NCBI GenBank assembly: GCA_964592815.1
Contig: CAZQGE010000021.1
Span: 1 to 22,717 of the forward strand
Source of the DNA: CAZQGE01 sp964592815
GTDB taxonomy: Bacteria > Bacillota > Clostridia > Christensenellales > CAG-917
DNA length: 22,717 nt
Direction of reading: 5' to 3'
Part shown: piece after piece, positions 15,924-22,717 of the stretch
Numbering within the stretch: the stretch's first letter is position 1
Layout of the letters: each line of letters starts with the position of its first letter
Notes under the pieces: model-generated
The model's database searches: none
What the model saw: only the letters and a program-made list of their open reading frames with translations
Told to the model about the DNA's origin: nothing
Translations under genes and position numbers: made by a program

Positions 15924-15952
15924 TTGACAGTCTAAAGTTTTAGATATATATT
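15924..15952 (+). promoter_or_regulatory. Strong sigma-A promoter of the TM1266/ABC operon leader
   Basis: A perfect TTGACA (15924-15929), a 17-nt spacer and TATATT (15947-15952). The predicted transcription start is near 15959. Confidence 0.75.
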
Positions 15953-15958
15953 TAACTT

Positions 15959-16054
15959 AGCAATCTCAATCGATGTAATTACGGAGAGTAAGACGGCGGT
16001 AAATAAATTTATATAATAATTTTTTTGCTACCACATCGTTTGGTAGCATTTTTT
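15959..16054 (+). ncRNA. Leader or small RNA of about 96 nt (candidate attenuator)
   Basis: The stretch is bounded by a near-consensus promoter and an intrinsic terminator and has no ORF, so it should accumulate as a short RNA unless read through into the operon behind it. It contains CGATGT (15971-15976), complementary to ACATCG (16033-16038) in the terminator loop region. It also holds a small TTAC/GTAA hairpin near 15980-15993. I matched it to no known riboswitch class. It could be a riboswitch, a protein-binding attenuator or an independent small RNA. Confidence 0.45.
16026..16054 (+). terminator. Intrinsic terminator inside the TM1266 operon leader
   Basis: TGCTACCA (16026-16033) pairs perfectly with TGGTAGCA (16041-16048) around a 7-nt loop and is followed by six Ts. 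It lies between the promoter and the first gene (ATG 16072), the position of an attenuator. Confidence 0.85.
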
Positions 16055-16071
16055 ATACACTTGGAGGCAAA

Positions 16072-16320
16072 ATGAAAAGAATTGGTGTTATTGGAATTGT
16101 TGTAACAGGCGATAAATCTGTAACAATAGAAATGCAAAAATTATTATCGGAATTTGGCGACATAATTATAGGACGAATGGGCATTCCACACGGTGAAACA
16201 GCGGCAATAAGTTTGATTGTTGAAGGTTCTACTGAAAGAATTTCCGCCCTTACAGGCAGACTTGGAAAGTTCCCTGAACTCAAAGTTAAATCTGCCCTCA
16301 CAAGTTTTGAAATTGAATAA
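16072..16320 (+). CDS. TM1266-family ACT-like putative regulator
   Basis: An 82-residue protein of the TM1266 family (annotated as iron-only hydrogenase system putative regulator). It has the family's opening KRIGVIGIVV, the signature DIIIGRMGIP and the closing ISALTGRLGKFPELKVK. The fold is a ferredoxin-like/ACT-like dimer resembling the ligand domain of NikR. The ligand and target are unknown. Relatives usually sit beside hydE, hydF, hydG or hydrogenase genes, but none is present here. The start follows GGAGG (16063-16067) with a 4-nt gap. It heads a four-gene unit with an ABC importer 12 nt downstream, which suggests that it senses the imported compound or controls its use. That last step is inference. 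Confidence 0.9.
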   Translation: MKRIGVIGIVVTGDKSVTIEMQKLLSEFGDIIIGRMGIPHGETAAISLIVEGSTERISALTGRLGKFPELKVKSALTSFEIE

Positions 16321-16332
16321 AAGGAGTTTACT

Positions 16333-17367
16333 ATGAAGAAAAAATTTGTTTTAAGCTTGTTTATCATTGCATTATGTATAGTTAGTCTTTTCGCTTTTGT
16401 TGCTTGTAACAATAACAAAGTAACAACCTACAAAATTGCGGTTCCAGATGGCGCGCCCGCTCTTGCAGTTACGTCCCTTGTCAAAAACGGTTTGTCACTT
16501 GGGGAAAATGAGGCTATGCAATTAGACATTGTCAACGCAAGCACAATTGCAAATGAAGTTCAAGGCAAAAAATGTGACGTTGCAATTATGCCTACAAACG
16601 CAGCATACGGACTCTATGTCAAATCTACGCAAGCTGGTGATACCAACCCGTATATTATGGTTGGAACAGCAACTTACGGCAATCTTTTTATAGTTGGAAA
16701 AACTGACGTTTCAGATTTCTCTAACTTAAAAGGTAAAATCATTTACAGCATAGGACAAAACGCAGTTCCTCACTTTGTGTTAAAAACTATTGCCGAGTCA
16801 AAAGGTATAGTATTCAATGTAATTACCGATACTGCTCAAAAAGACGCAGAAAAACTTAACGTAATGTTTGTTGGAGATGGCACAGCAGTAATTGGCGCAC
16901 TTCAATCTGCCGCTGACGCCTACGGAGTTTTAGGCGAACCAGCAGTAACCATTGGAACAACAAAAATTGGAACAACAAAAAAAGGTTTGAAAAATTACTT
17001 TGATATGCAAGAATTATATCAAGCAGCAACTTCATCAACAACTTATGGTTATCCTCAAGCTGTTGTAATTGCAAAAAAATCTTTTGTGCAAAACAATGAA
17101 CAAATTGTAAAAGCTATTCTCAAGACAATAAAAGAAGGCGAAACTTGGCTTGCAAAAGCTGAAAATCAACAGCAAGTAACTTCTATTTTGACATCGAATT
17201 CTTTTGGTACAAAGTCTGCAACTACATTTCCAGCATCGTCCATTGCTAAATGCAATGTAAAAATTTTGGCTGTTGCAAATGCAAAAACGGACTGCGAAAC
17301 TTTGTTGAAAAAATGCTTTAACACCGCAACAATAAATCAAGGTTTTTTCTCTGAATTAAGTATTTAA
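16333..17367 (+). CDS. ABC transporter substrate-binding lipoprotein, NMT1/SsuA-like
   Basis: A 344-residue solute receptor, lipid-anchored (signal peptide, lipobox FVAC, Cys25). The mature protein resembles the NMT1/THI5/SsuA group of periplasmic type II binding proteins: KIAVPDGAPALAV at the start, then CDVAIMPTNAAYGLYV, LKGKIIYSIGQNAVPHFVLKTI and AYGVLGEPAVTI. This group carries sulfonates, thiamine pyrimidine precursors, nitrate-like or other small ligands, so the substrate cannot be assigned. It starts behind AAAGGAG, 12 nt after the TM1266-family gene, and ends 1 nt before the permease. Confidence 0.88.
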   Translation: MKKKFVLSLFIIALCIVSLFAFVACNNNKVTTYKIAVPDGAPALAVTSLVKNGLSLGENEAMQLDIVNASTIANEVQGKKCDVAIMPTNAAYGLYVKSTQAGDTNPYIMVGTATYGNLFIVGKTDVSDFSNLKGKIIYSIGQNAVPHFVLKTIAESKGIVFNVITDTAQKDAEKLNVMFVGDGTAVIGALQSAADAYGVLGEPAVTIGTTKIGTTKKGLKNYFDMQELYQAATSSTTYGYPQAVVIAKKSFVQNNEQIVKAILKTIKEGETWLAKAENQQQVTSILTSNSFGTKSATTFPASSIAKCNVKILAVANAKTDCETLLKKCFNTATINQGFFSELSI

Positions 17368-17368
17368 T

Positions 17369-18142
17369 ATGAATGTAAAAACTAAGAAAATTATATCTAA
17401 CATATTTTATCCTCTGTTTGCGTTAGGGATATTGCTCGCGATTTGGGCGGTTATATCGGCAGTTGAAAAAAAGCCTTTGGTTTTGCCACAGCTTGACATT
17501 GTGTTTCTTGAGCTTTTTTCAAAACTGTCAACCGCTCAATTTTGGACATCGGTTGGATGGACGCTGTTGACAACTTTGGAAGCGTTTTCACTTTCAGTCA
17601 TATTTGCGTTTGTTTTTGCAATTATCGGAACTGCCTTTGAACCCTTTCACAAGGTTATATCACCTATATGCACCGTCTTGCGAGCTACGCCAACGATGGC
17701 AGTTATTTTGCTTTCCGTGCTTTGGATTGACAACAAAGACTGCCCTCTCTTTATCGGCTTTTTGATTGCCTTTCCGCTGCTATATTCTTTGTTTAGGCAA
17801 GCGTTTATATCTGTGGATAAAGACATTTTGGAAATGGCGAAAGTTTACAAAATTTCAAAGCCACAACAGCTTCAAAGTATATATATTCCATCTGTTTTGC
17901 CTAGCGTGCTAAATAGTATGCAAAGCGCAATATCATTGACGGTTAAAGTTGTAATTGCAGCGGAAGTTATTGCATACGCAAACGACACAATAGGCTTTCA
18001 AATGATTATGGACAAAATAAGTTTTGAAGTACCATCTTTGTTGGCGTGGACTTTGACCGCTATAATTTTAAGTTTTATACTTGAAATGTTGGTTGGGTTT
18101 TTCAAATGGTTGGCGGAGGTGAAATATGGATATAGAGTTTAG
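17369..18142 (+). CDS. ABC transporter permease, SsuC/ThiX-like
   Basis: A 257-residue inner-membrane permease with about six helices and a BPD_transp-type coupling loop in the middle (ILEMAKVYKISKPQQLQSIY, then PSVLPSVLNSMQSAISLTVKVVIAAEVI). This arrangement is typical of SsuC/TauC/ThiX permeases. No Shine-Dalgarno sequence is visible; the ATG lies 1 nt after the TAA of the receptor gene, so translation is probably coupled. Its end overlaps the ATPase gene by 17 nt. Confidence 0.9.
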   Translation: MNVKTKKIISNIFYPLFALGILLAIWAVISAVEKKPLVLPQLDIVFLELFSKLSTAQFWTSVGWTLLTTLEAFSLSVIFAFVFAIIGTAFEPFHKVISPICTVLRATPTMAVILLSVLWIDNKDCPLFIGFLIAFPLLYSLFRQAFISVDKDILEMAKVYKISKPQQLQSIYIPSVLPSVLNSMQSAISLTVKVVIAAEVIAYANDTIGFQMIMDKISFEVPSLLAWTLTAIILSFILEMLVGFFKWLAEVKYGYRV

Positions 18143-18830
18143 AAATTTTGGTGTCACTTACAAAGATAAAACGGTTTTTGAAAACTTCAATATAAAAATT
18201 GAAAGCAACAAAATTACTTGCATTTTAGGTGACAGCGGCGTAGGAAAAACGACTTTGTTGCGAGGAATAAGCAATTCAATTTCACACACAGGGGAAATTA
18301 TCAAAGCTGACGGAGACGTTTCATTCATCTTTCAAGACAACAGACTTGCGCCTTATATATCGGTTGAAAAAAACTTGGAACTTGTTTTGAAAACAAAAAT
18401 TAAGGATAAAAGAGAACGAAAAAAAATTGTTGATGACGCTCTAAAATCTGTTGAACTTCAAAACGAGGCAAAAAGTTTCCCGAAACAGTTGAGTGGTGGT
18501 ATGGCAAGTCGAGTTGCTATTGCAAGAGGTTTTATTTTTCCATCTAAAATTATGCTTATGGACGAAAGTTTCAAAGGCTTAGACCCTGCCCTAAAATCAA
18601 GATTGATAAAAGTATTTTTAAGCTTGTATAACCAAAAGCCAAAAACAATAATTATGGTTACGCACTCAATAGATGAAGCACTTTTGCTTGCTGACAACGT
18701 GATTGTTATAAAAGGAAGTCCTGCTGAAATTGTGTTAAGCGAGCAAATTTCGACTTTGCAAGCTGAAAGAAACTTGACAGATGAAAGTTTAGACGTTGTC
18801 CGAAAAAAACTTCTAAAAGCTCTAATCTAA
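18126..18830 (+). CDS. ABC transporter ATPase, SsuB/ThiZ-like
   Basis: A 234-residue ABC ATPase: Walker A GDSGVGKTT, Q-loop FIFQDNRLAPYISVEKN, signature LSGGMASRVAIARG, Walker B IMLMDESFKGLD and switch His in VTHSIDEA. The DESFKGLD form (SsuB/ThiZ proteins usually have DEPF) and the LAPYxSVxxN stretch put it with SsuB/ThiZ-type ATPases. It energises the importer made with the preceding two genes. The start has a good GGAGGT (18115-18120) with a 5-nt gap. It is the last gene of the unit, followed by a terminator. Confidence 0.92.
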   Translation: MDIEFRNFGVTYKDKTVFENFNIKIESNKITCILGDSGVGKTTLLRGISNSISHTGEIIKADGDVSFIFQDNRLAPYISVEKNLELVLKTKIKDKRERKKIVDDALKSVELQNEAKSFPKQLSGGMASRVAIARGFIFPSKIMLMDESFKGLDPALKSRLIKVFLSLYNQKPKTIIMVTHSIDEALLLADNVIVIKGSPAEIVLSEQISTLQAERNLTDESLDVVRKKLLKALI

Positions 18831-18855
18831 ACATTTTTTTCACATTACAAACATA

Positions 18856-18893
18856 AAAAAGCATATTAAACTTTTGATTTTAATATGCTTTTT
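18856..18893. terminator. Bidirectional terminator between convergent genes
   Basis: AAAAAGCATATTAAA (18856-18870) and its exact reverse complement (18879-18893) enclose an 8-nt loop. The flanking A and T runs serve both strands. It lies between the ABC ATPase gene (plus) and the YitT gene (minus). Confidence 0.87.
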
Positions 18894-18984
18894 AATTTTC
18901 AGTCGTTTGATGAATATAAATTATTGAATTCTATCACATATTCTGTTCTGTAATATGCTAGGTTTTGCTAAATTTTGTGCTTAG

Positions 18985-19887
18985 TTAAATATTGTTTTTG
19001 AAATTTTTACCCATAATTTCTCTGGTGTTTGTTGTAAAAACAAAAGCATCGGGGTCGTTTTCTTGTATTAGACGCTTGAAAGTTGGAATTTTTGCTTTGT
19101 GAACGACACAAATAAGCATTTTACTTTTTTCTTCAAAATATGCGCCTTTGCTTTCCAAAACAGTAATTCCGTATTCGCTATCTTTTAAGATTGCCTCACA
19201 AATCTCTTGGTCTTTCTTTGTTACAATCTCAAACTTTACAGCGGAATTTATGCCGTTTAATATGTAATCAACACTCTTAGAACTTATCGCGCTTTGAATA
19301 ATTGAACATACCAACAAAATAATAAGTTCGTTGACAACCATATTGCCTTTGACTAAAAACATAATTGAACCTATAAGCATAATTATGACGTTCAAAATAA
19401 GCAAAAGTTGCGAGATTTTAAGGTTTTTGAATTTCTTTTTCAGCAGCATACTTATGACTTCTGTGCCACCCGAACTTGCGTTTGCGTTCAACATAAGTCC
19501 CATACCCAAACCGCATAAAAAACCAGATACGATAGCGGCAATCAAAGGCTGAGCTACGTTAAAAAATTTGTACAAATTGACTTGTGAAAACAATTCCATA
19601 AATCCGCTTATCAACAATATGCACAAAACCGTGCGTATTGTAAAACGCTTTTCAAGCATAAAAAACGCAACCAACAAAATTGGCACGTTTAGAATTATGA
19701 TTGTATATTGCGCGGGAAAATTGAATAACGTTTCTACCACCGATGCAATACCTGTAATTCCACCAGGAATAAGTTTTGCTGGAATAAGAAACATATACGC
19801 CGATATGGCAAATATAAAAGAACCTACCAACAGCGACAGGTAGGACAAAAATATTTTTGTTTGTTTTGACAATCGTTTTCTTTTCAT
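18985..19887 (-). CDS. YitT family membrane protein with DUF2179 domain (second copy)
   Basis: A 300-residue paralogue of the protein at 5093-6145, lacking its long N-terminal extension. It has about six hydrophobic segments with the signature PAKLIPGGITGIASVVE, the loop motif NANASSGGTEVISMLLKKK and a C-terminal DUF2179 domain (about 218-295, with SEYGITVLESKGAYFEEKSKMLICVV). The function is unproven, as for the whole family. The ribosome binding site is weak (AGAGA, on the minus strand). A TTGACT (19944-19939) with CAATAT 17 nt downstream is a possible promoter. It stands alone, convergent with the ABC operon. Confidence 0.9.
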   Translation of the reverse strand: MKRKRLSKQTKIFLSYLSLLVGSFIFAISAYMFLIPAKLIPGGITGIASVVETLFNFPAQYTIIILNVPILLVAFFMLEKRFTIRTVLCILLISGFMELFSQVNLYKFFNVAQPLIAAIVSGFLCGLGMGLMLNANASSGGTEVISMLLKKKFKNLKISQLLLILNVIIMLIGSIMFLVKGNMVVNELIILLVCSIIQSAISSKSVDYILNGINSAVKFEIVTKKDQEICEAILKDSEYGITVLESKGAYFEEKSKMLICVVHKAKIPTFKRLIQENDPDAFVFTTNTREIMGKNFKNNI

Positions 19888-19915
19888 ATAAATTCTCTAT
19901 ATTTTTGTTATCCTC

Positions 19916-19944
19916 ATATTGCCATAAGGTAATATATAAGTCAA
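19916..19944 (-). promoter_or_regulatory. Weak candidate promoter for the second YitT gene
   Basis: TTGACT (19944-19939), a 17-nt spacer and CAATAT (19921-19916) on the minus strand. The -10 is poor (3 of 6). Confidence 0.35.
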
Positions 19945-19956
19945 TGGCAAATGACA

Positions 19957-19966
19957 NNNNNNNNNN
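19957..19966. other. Assembly gap (10 N)
   Basis: Ten undetermined bases join two contigs. The true gap length and even the adjacency of the two sides are not shown by the sequence. The neighbouring 240 bp (19888-20128) hold no gene that I can support. Confidence 0.99.
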
Positions 19967-20066
19967 TGAATACTACATAATCTTTTATATTTTAATCTTT
20001 GATTTACACCCTAAAACTTTATGTAAAAAGTTAACTTAATCGCTTTGATAGATTTTGTTTAATTAT

Positions 20067-20106
20067 ATAAAAAAAGTTCGGTTAATAAACAAATAATACC
20101 GAACTT
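20067..20106 (-). terminator. Terminator after recR
   Basis: AAGTTCGGT (20074-20082) pairs with ACCGAACTT (20098-20106) around a 15-nt loop. On the minus strand the stem is followed by seven Ts. It lies 22 bp beyond the recR stop. Confidence 0.82.
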
Positions 20107-20128
20107 ATCTTATTTAGTTTAGCAAAAA

Positions 20129-20713
20129 TCAAAGTTCTATTCTTGAACTTAATGCCCTTGAAAGCGTGCTTTCATCCGCATATTCAATTACGCTGCCTTC
20201 AGGCAACCCTCTTGCAATTCTTGTAACTTTTATTCCAAACGGTTTGATAAGTTTTGCAATATACATTGCAGTTGCCTCTCCTTCTACGTCAGGGTTTGTT
20301 GCCAAAATTACCTCTTCAACCCCGTCCAAACGTGAAAGCAATTCTTTTATGCGTATATCGTCAGGCCCTTTGTGCTCCATTGGCGAAATAACGCCTTGCA
20401 ACACGTGATAAACACCCTTGAAATCTTTGACTTTTTCAAGCGCAGTTATGTCACGCGGTTCTTTGACAACACAAATTGTTGTTGGTTTTCGCGTGGCACA
20501 AATTTCACACACTTCACCATCGGTAAAATTTCCGCAAACTTTGCAAAAATGCACGTTCTTTTTTACACTCTTTATGGCGTCAATCAAGTTGTCAACGTCT
20601 TCATTTGAAGAATTGAGAATGCTGTATGCATACCTCGCCGCGGTTTTTTCACCAACAGAAGGCAATTTGCATAATTCACCAATAAGTCTAGCCAAAGGTT
20701 CAACGTATTTCAT
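20129..20713 (-). CDS. recR: Recombination mediator protein RecR
   Basis: A 194-residue protein of normal length. It has an N-terminal helix-hairpin-helix (LPSVGEKTAARYAY, 17-30), a four-cysteine zinc finger (C57, C60, C69, C72), a Toprim domain (from CVVKEPRD, 81-88, with the metal site DVEGE at 142-146) and the C-terminal ARGLPEGSVIEYAD motif. RecR works with RecO and RecF to load RecA at single-strand gaps. The start lies 2 nt after the ebfC stop, and the only GGAGG is about 20 nt upstream inside ebfC, so translation is probably coupled. The dnaX-ebfC-recR order is a conserved bacterial cluster. Confidence 0.97.
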   Translation of the reverse strand: MKYVEPLARLIGELCKLPSVGEKTAARYAYSILNSSNEDVDNLIDAIKSVKKNVHFCKVCGNFTDGEVCEICATRKPTTICVVKEPRDITALEKVKDFKGVYHVLQGVISPMEHKGPDDIRIKELLSRLDGVEEVILATNPDVEGEATAMYIAKLIKPFGIKVTRIARGLPEGSVIEYADESTLSRALSSRIEL

Positions 20714-20715
20714 AA

Positions 20716-21039
20716 TCAGAAAAGTCCATTTCCTCCAAGAGGTCCCATAACTTCTTTTGAAAGTTCGTCGGCATTTTTCATTGCATCGTTGAGCGCAGCC
20801 AAAACCATATCCTCTAACATTTCAACATCATCGGGGTCAACTGCTTCTGGTTTAATGCTTATAGAAACGGGTGTTTTGTTTGCAAGCAACGTAATTTCAA
20901 CCATACCACCTGCTGCGCTGCCTGTAACCTCTGTTTCGGCAAGTTCTTCTTGCGCTTGTTGCAATTTCTTTTGCATTTGTTGCGCCTGTTTCATAAGTTG
21001 TTGCATATTGCCACCGCCTGGAAATCCGCCAAAGCCCAT
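20716..21039 (-). CDS. ebfC: YbaB/EbfC family nucleoid-associated protein
   Basis: A 107-residue protein with the family layout: a Gly-rich start (MGFGGFPGGGNMQQLMKQAQ), a Gln/Lys-rich coiled helix (12-36), a central sheet (GMVEITLLANKTPVSISIKPE) and the closing helix (MLEDMVLAALNDAM). These small dimers bind DNA without strict sequence preference and are nearly always encoded between dnaX and recR. The ribosome binding site AAAGGAG stands 8-9 nt before the ATG. It lies 146 bp downstream of dnaX, in a gap that shows no clear terminator. Confidence 0.95.
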   Translation of the reverse strand: MGFGGFPGGGNMQQLMKQAQQMQKKLQQAQEELAETEVTGSAAGGMVEITLLANKTPVSISIKPEAVDPDDVEMLEDMVLAALNDAMKNADELSKEVMGPLGGNGLF

Positions 21040-21185
21040 AATCTTAAATTCTCCTTTATTTCTCTATAATATTATTGTTTTAACCTTTTTGTGAACGCAG
21101 AGTTCATCTTTTTGTAAATTAGATGTATTTTCAAACAAAATTTATACTTGTATTTACACTTATATTCATACTCATATCTATATTC

Positions 21186-22679
21186 TTACTTTATTTCCAA
21201 CTTATTCCCAAACATACTCTTTATGAATGGCAACGCCTTGTCGTCATCAAGTTTGACAACTTCCTCAAAACAGAGTTTCAAGTCTGAAAGTGGTGTAAAA
21301 ATTTCATTTATAACGTCGCGGTTATTTTTTTCTGTCAACAAAGTCAAAGTTGCTCTTGTTGGAACTTTGACAATAAAACTGTTTTTGTCCTCAAACACTT
21401 CGGCTTCCATAGCTGCAAAAGACAAAAATTGATAGCCTTTTGTCTGCAACTCGGACGCTACCTGCTTCCATATCTGCCTCGCATCCGACGGTTTTGCAGA
21501 TACTTTATTAAAATTTCCTTTTTGAAGACTTGCTAGCTTTGCTTCTAGCAACGCAACTTTTTTTTCAAGGTCTTGCACGCTTGTATTATATTTTTCACCC
21601 GAACAAGCCACAACAATTTTTGCTTCAAGCAAAATTCTGTGCTGTGAGCTATACCTCAATTCGCCTTCCAAACTGCTCATAAGCTGAAGAATTTCAAGCA
21701 AGCGTTTTGTTTCAAACTTATCTGCAACCTCTTTAATTTTTGCAAAAGTATTTTCAGGTAACGCCAAAAGTTCTTTTGCTGCCGCACAGTTTTTGATATA
21801 CAACGCATTTCTGAAAAAGTTTGCTAAATCTGAGGCAAGAATAGGAATACTTTTGCCCAAATCACACATAGAGGAAACCCCTTCCAAGGCATTTGATATG
21901 TCGCCGTCAGCTATTGAAAATGCAATATTTGCAAGTTTTTCGGGGTCTGATGCTCCCAAAATTTCAAGCACGCCTTGATAGGTTATGTTTCCGTTGCAAT
22001 AGCTTACGCACATATCGGCAATAGACAGCGCATCGCGCACGCTTCCGTTTCCAGCCGCTGCAATAAGTTCTACCGCTTGGGTTTCATATTTAACTTTTAT
22101 ATCGTCAAAAATAAATCTTATACGTTTTGAAATTACTGAATTTGGAACAAGTCTAAAATCAAAACGCAAGCACCTCGACAAAATTGTCGCAGGAATTTGA
22201 TGAATTTCTGTGGTTGCCAAAATAAAAATTGCGTGAGATGGTGGCTCTTCCAAAGTCTTCAATAAAGCGTTATGCGCACTTTTTGAAAGCATATGAAATT
22301 CGTCAATGATATAAACCTTATACCGTCCAACTGTCGGCGGAAAATTGATTTTGTCTGTCAGTTCTCTTATTTGCTCAACTGAGTTGTTAGATGCAGCATC
22401 AATTTCTAAAATATCAAAATTGTTGTTGAAAGCAAGTTCTTTACAAACAGAACATTTTCCACAAGGTGAACCATCAACGGGATTAAGGCAGTTGACAGCA
22501 CGTGCAAAAATCTTTGCAACAGACGTTTTACCCGTACCCCTTGTGCCTGTAAACACATAAGCGTGACCAATATTATCGTTTGCAATTTGATTTTTGAGCG
22601 TTCTTACAATGTGGTCCTGACCAATGACGTTTTCAAAGGTATCGGGACGATATTTTCTGTATAGTGAAGTATAAGCCAT
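21186..22679 (-). CDS. dnaX: DNA polymerase III subunit tau/gamma (DnaX)
   Basis: A 497-residue clamp-loader ATPase: the family start YRKYRPDTFENVIGQDH, Walker A GTRGTGKT (45-52), a zinc finger (C64, C73, C76, C79), Walker B YIIDEFHM (123-130), sensor 1 ATTE (155-158), SRC motif (168-170) and clamp-loader domain III to about 368. After a short linker comes a C-terminal tau-type domain (about 400-495). It is short for a Gram-positive tau (the Bacillus protein is about 560). The start matches the family exactly, but no Shine-Dalgarno precedes it and a strong -10 ends 7 nt upstream, so the mRNA may be leaderless. At codons 372-374 a run of eight As followed by a hairpin may cause frameshifting to a gamma-like product. 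Confidence 0.96.
   Translation of the reverse strand: MAYTSLYRKYRPDTFENVIGQDHIVRTLKNQIANDNIGHAYVFTGTRGTGKTSVAKIFARAVNCLNPVDGSPCGKCSVCKELAFNNNFDILEIDAASNNSVEQIRELTDKINFPPTVGRYKVYIIDEFHMLSKSAHNALLKTLEEPPSHAIFILATTEIHQIPATILSRCLRFDFRLVPNSVISKRIRFIFDDIKVKYETQAVELIAAAGNGSVRDALSIADMCVSYCNGNITYQGVLEILGASDPEKLANIAFSIADGDISNALEGVSSMCDLGKSIPILASDLANFFRNALYIKNCAAAKELLALPENTFAKIKEVADKFETKRLLEILQLMSSLEGELRYSSQHRILLEAKIVVACSGEKYNTSVQDLEKKVALLEAKLASLQKGNFNKVSAKPSDARQIWKQVASELQTKGYQFLSFAAMEAEVFEDKNSFIVKVPTRATLTLLTEKNNRDVINEIFTPLSDLKLCFEEVVKLDDDKALPFIKSMFGNKLEIK
21508..21566 (-). promoter_or_regulatory. Candidate dnaX frameshift or slippage site
   Basis: On the coding strand GAAAAAAAAG covers codons E372-K374 (A run at 21565-21558). 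After 6 nt comes a perfect 7-bp hairpin, TTGCTAG (21551-21545) / CTAGCAA (21536-21530), with an 8-nt loop. A -1 shift would add 16 codons and stop at TAA 21510-21508, giving a product of about 390 residues that ends just after domain III. Confidence 0.45.
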
Positions 22680-22686
22680 AGAGAAT

Positions 22687-22715
22687 ATTATATATTATTC
22701 AGCTGAAATTGGCAA
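22687..22715 (-). promoter_or_regulatory. Sigma-A promoter of dnaX
   Basis: On the minus strand TTGCCA (22715-22710), a 17-nt spacer and a perfect TATAAT (22692-22687). The -10 ends 7 nt before the ATG at 22679, so transcription would start at or next to the start codon. Confidence 0.7.
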
Positions 22716-22717
22716 GT

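Noticed and set aside
15980..16000. Resemblance of AAGACGGCGG in the TM1266 leader to the end of guanidine-III riboswitches
   Set aside because: The matching upstream strand needed for the pseudoknot (a CCGCCGT-like segment) is absent, so the similarity is a short coincidence.
16333..18830. Naming the ABC importer as a sulfonate (ssuABC) or thiamine-precursor (thiXYZ) system
   Set aside because: The families are too broad. No ssuD, thi genes or TPP riboswitch accompany it, so only the family level is supported.
19857..20039. Plus-strand frame running across the N gap
   Set aside because: It contains undetermined residues, has no ribosome binding site and overlaps the second YitT start region; an artefact of the gap.

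Overview
The window is AT-rich (roughly one-third G+C by eye) and carries a gene set typical of an uncultured low-G+C Bacillota, probably a gut-type Clostridia lineage: YitT membrane proteins, a YtxC-like protein, GGAGG-type ribosome binding sites, lipobox lipoproteins and a dnaX-ebfC-recR cluster. A run of ten Ns at 19957-19966 shows it is a scaffold from a draft or metagenome assembly, so the link between the left about 19.9 kb and the recombination/replication cluster on the right is not proven. I see no IS element, phage or CRISPR array.

Layout. 1-240 holds no gene. 241-2159 (minus) holds a YtxC-like protein and an ECF sigma factor / membrane anti-sigma pair. The sigma gene has an ECF-type promoter almost on top of its start codon. 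2485-4920 (plus) is a cytoplasmic GH3 beta-glycosidase. 5093-6145 (plus) is a YitT protein. 6314-6604 (minus) is a small Dabb-domain protein. 6766-6854 is tRNA-Ser(TGA), with its own promoter and terminator.

The centre of the window, 6907-13486, is a complete phosphate-starvation unit: a three-repeat Pho box, then pstS-pstC-pstA-pstB-phoU-phoB-phoR, mostly with overlapping or near-touching genes. Uptake (PstSCAB), the inhibitor/adaptor (PhoU) and the two-component system (PhoBR) are thus co-expressed and probably autoregulated through the Pho box. The PstS protein is circularly permuted relative to the textbook order: its C-terminal half-motifs come first and its N-terminal half-motifs last. 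A 686-residue lipoprotein with diverged internal repeats follows at 13776-15836.

15924-18830 is a second unit. A near-consensus promoter drives a leader of about 96 nt that ends in an intrinsic terminator (a possible attenuator, riboswitch or small RNA). After it come a TM1266-family ACT-like regulator (a family usually tied to [FeFe]-hydrogenase maturation genes) and a complete NMT1/SsuABC-like ABC importer. No hydrogenase gene is in the window, which makes this pairing the best candidate here for an unexplained system. A convergent second YitT gene (18985-19887, minus) follows.

To the right of the gap, dnaX, ebfC (ybaB) and recR run on the minus strand. dnaX appears to be transcribed without a leader and carries an A8 slippery run plus a 7-bp hairpin exactly where a gamma-type truncated product would be made.
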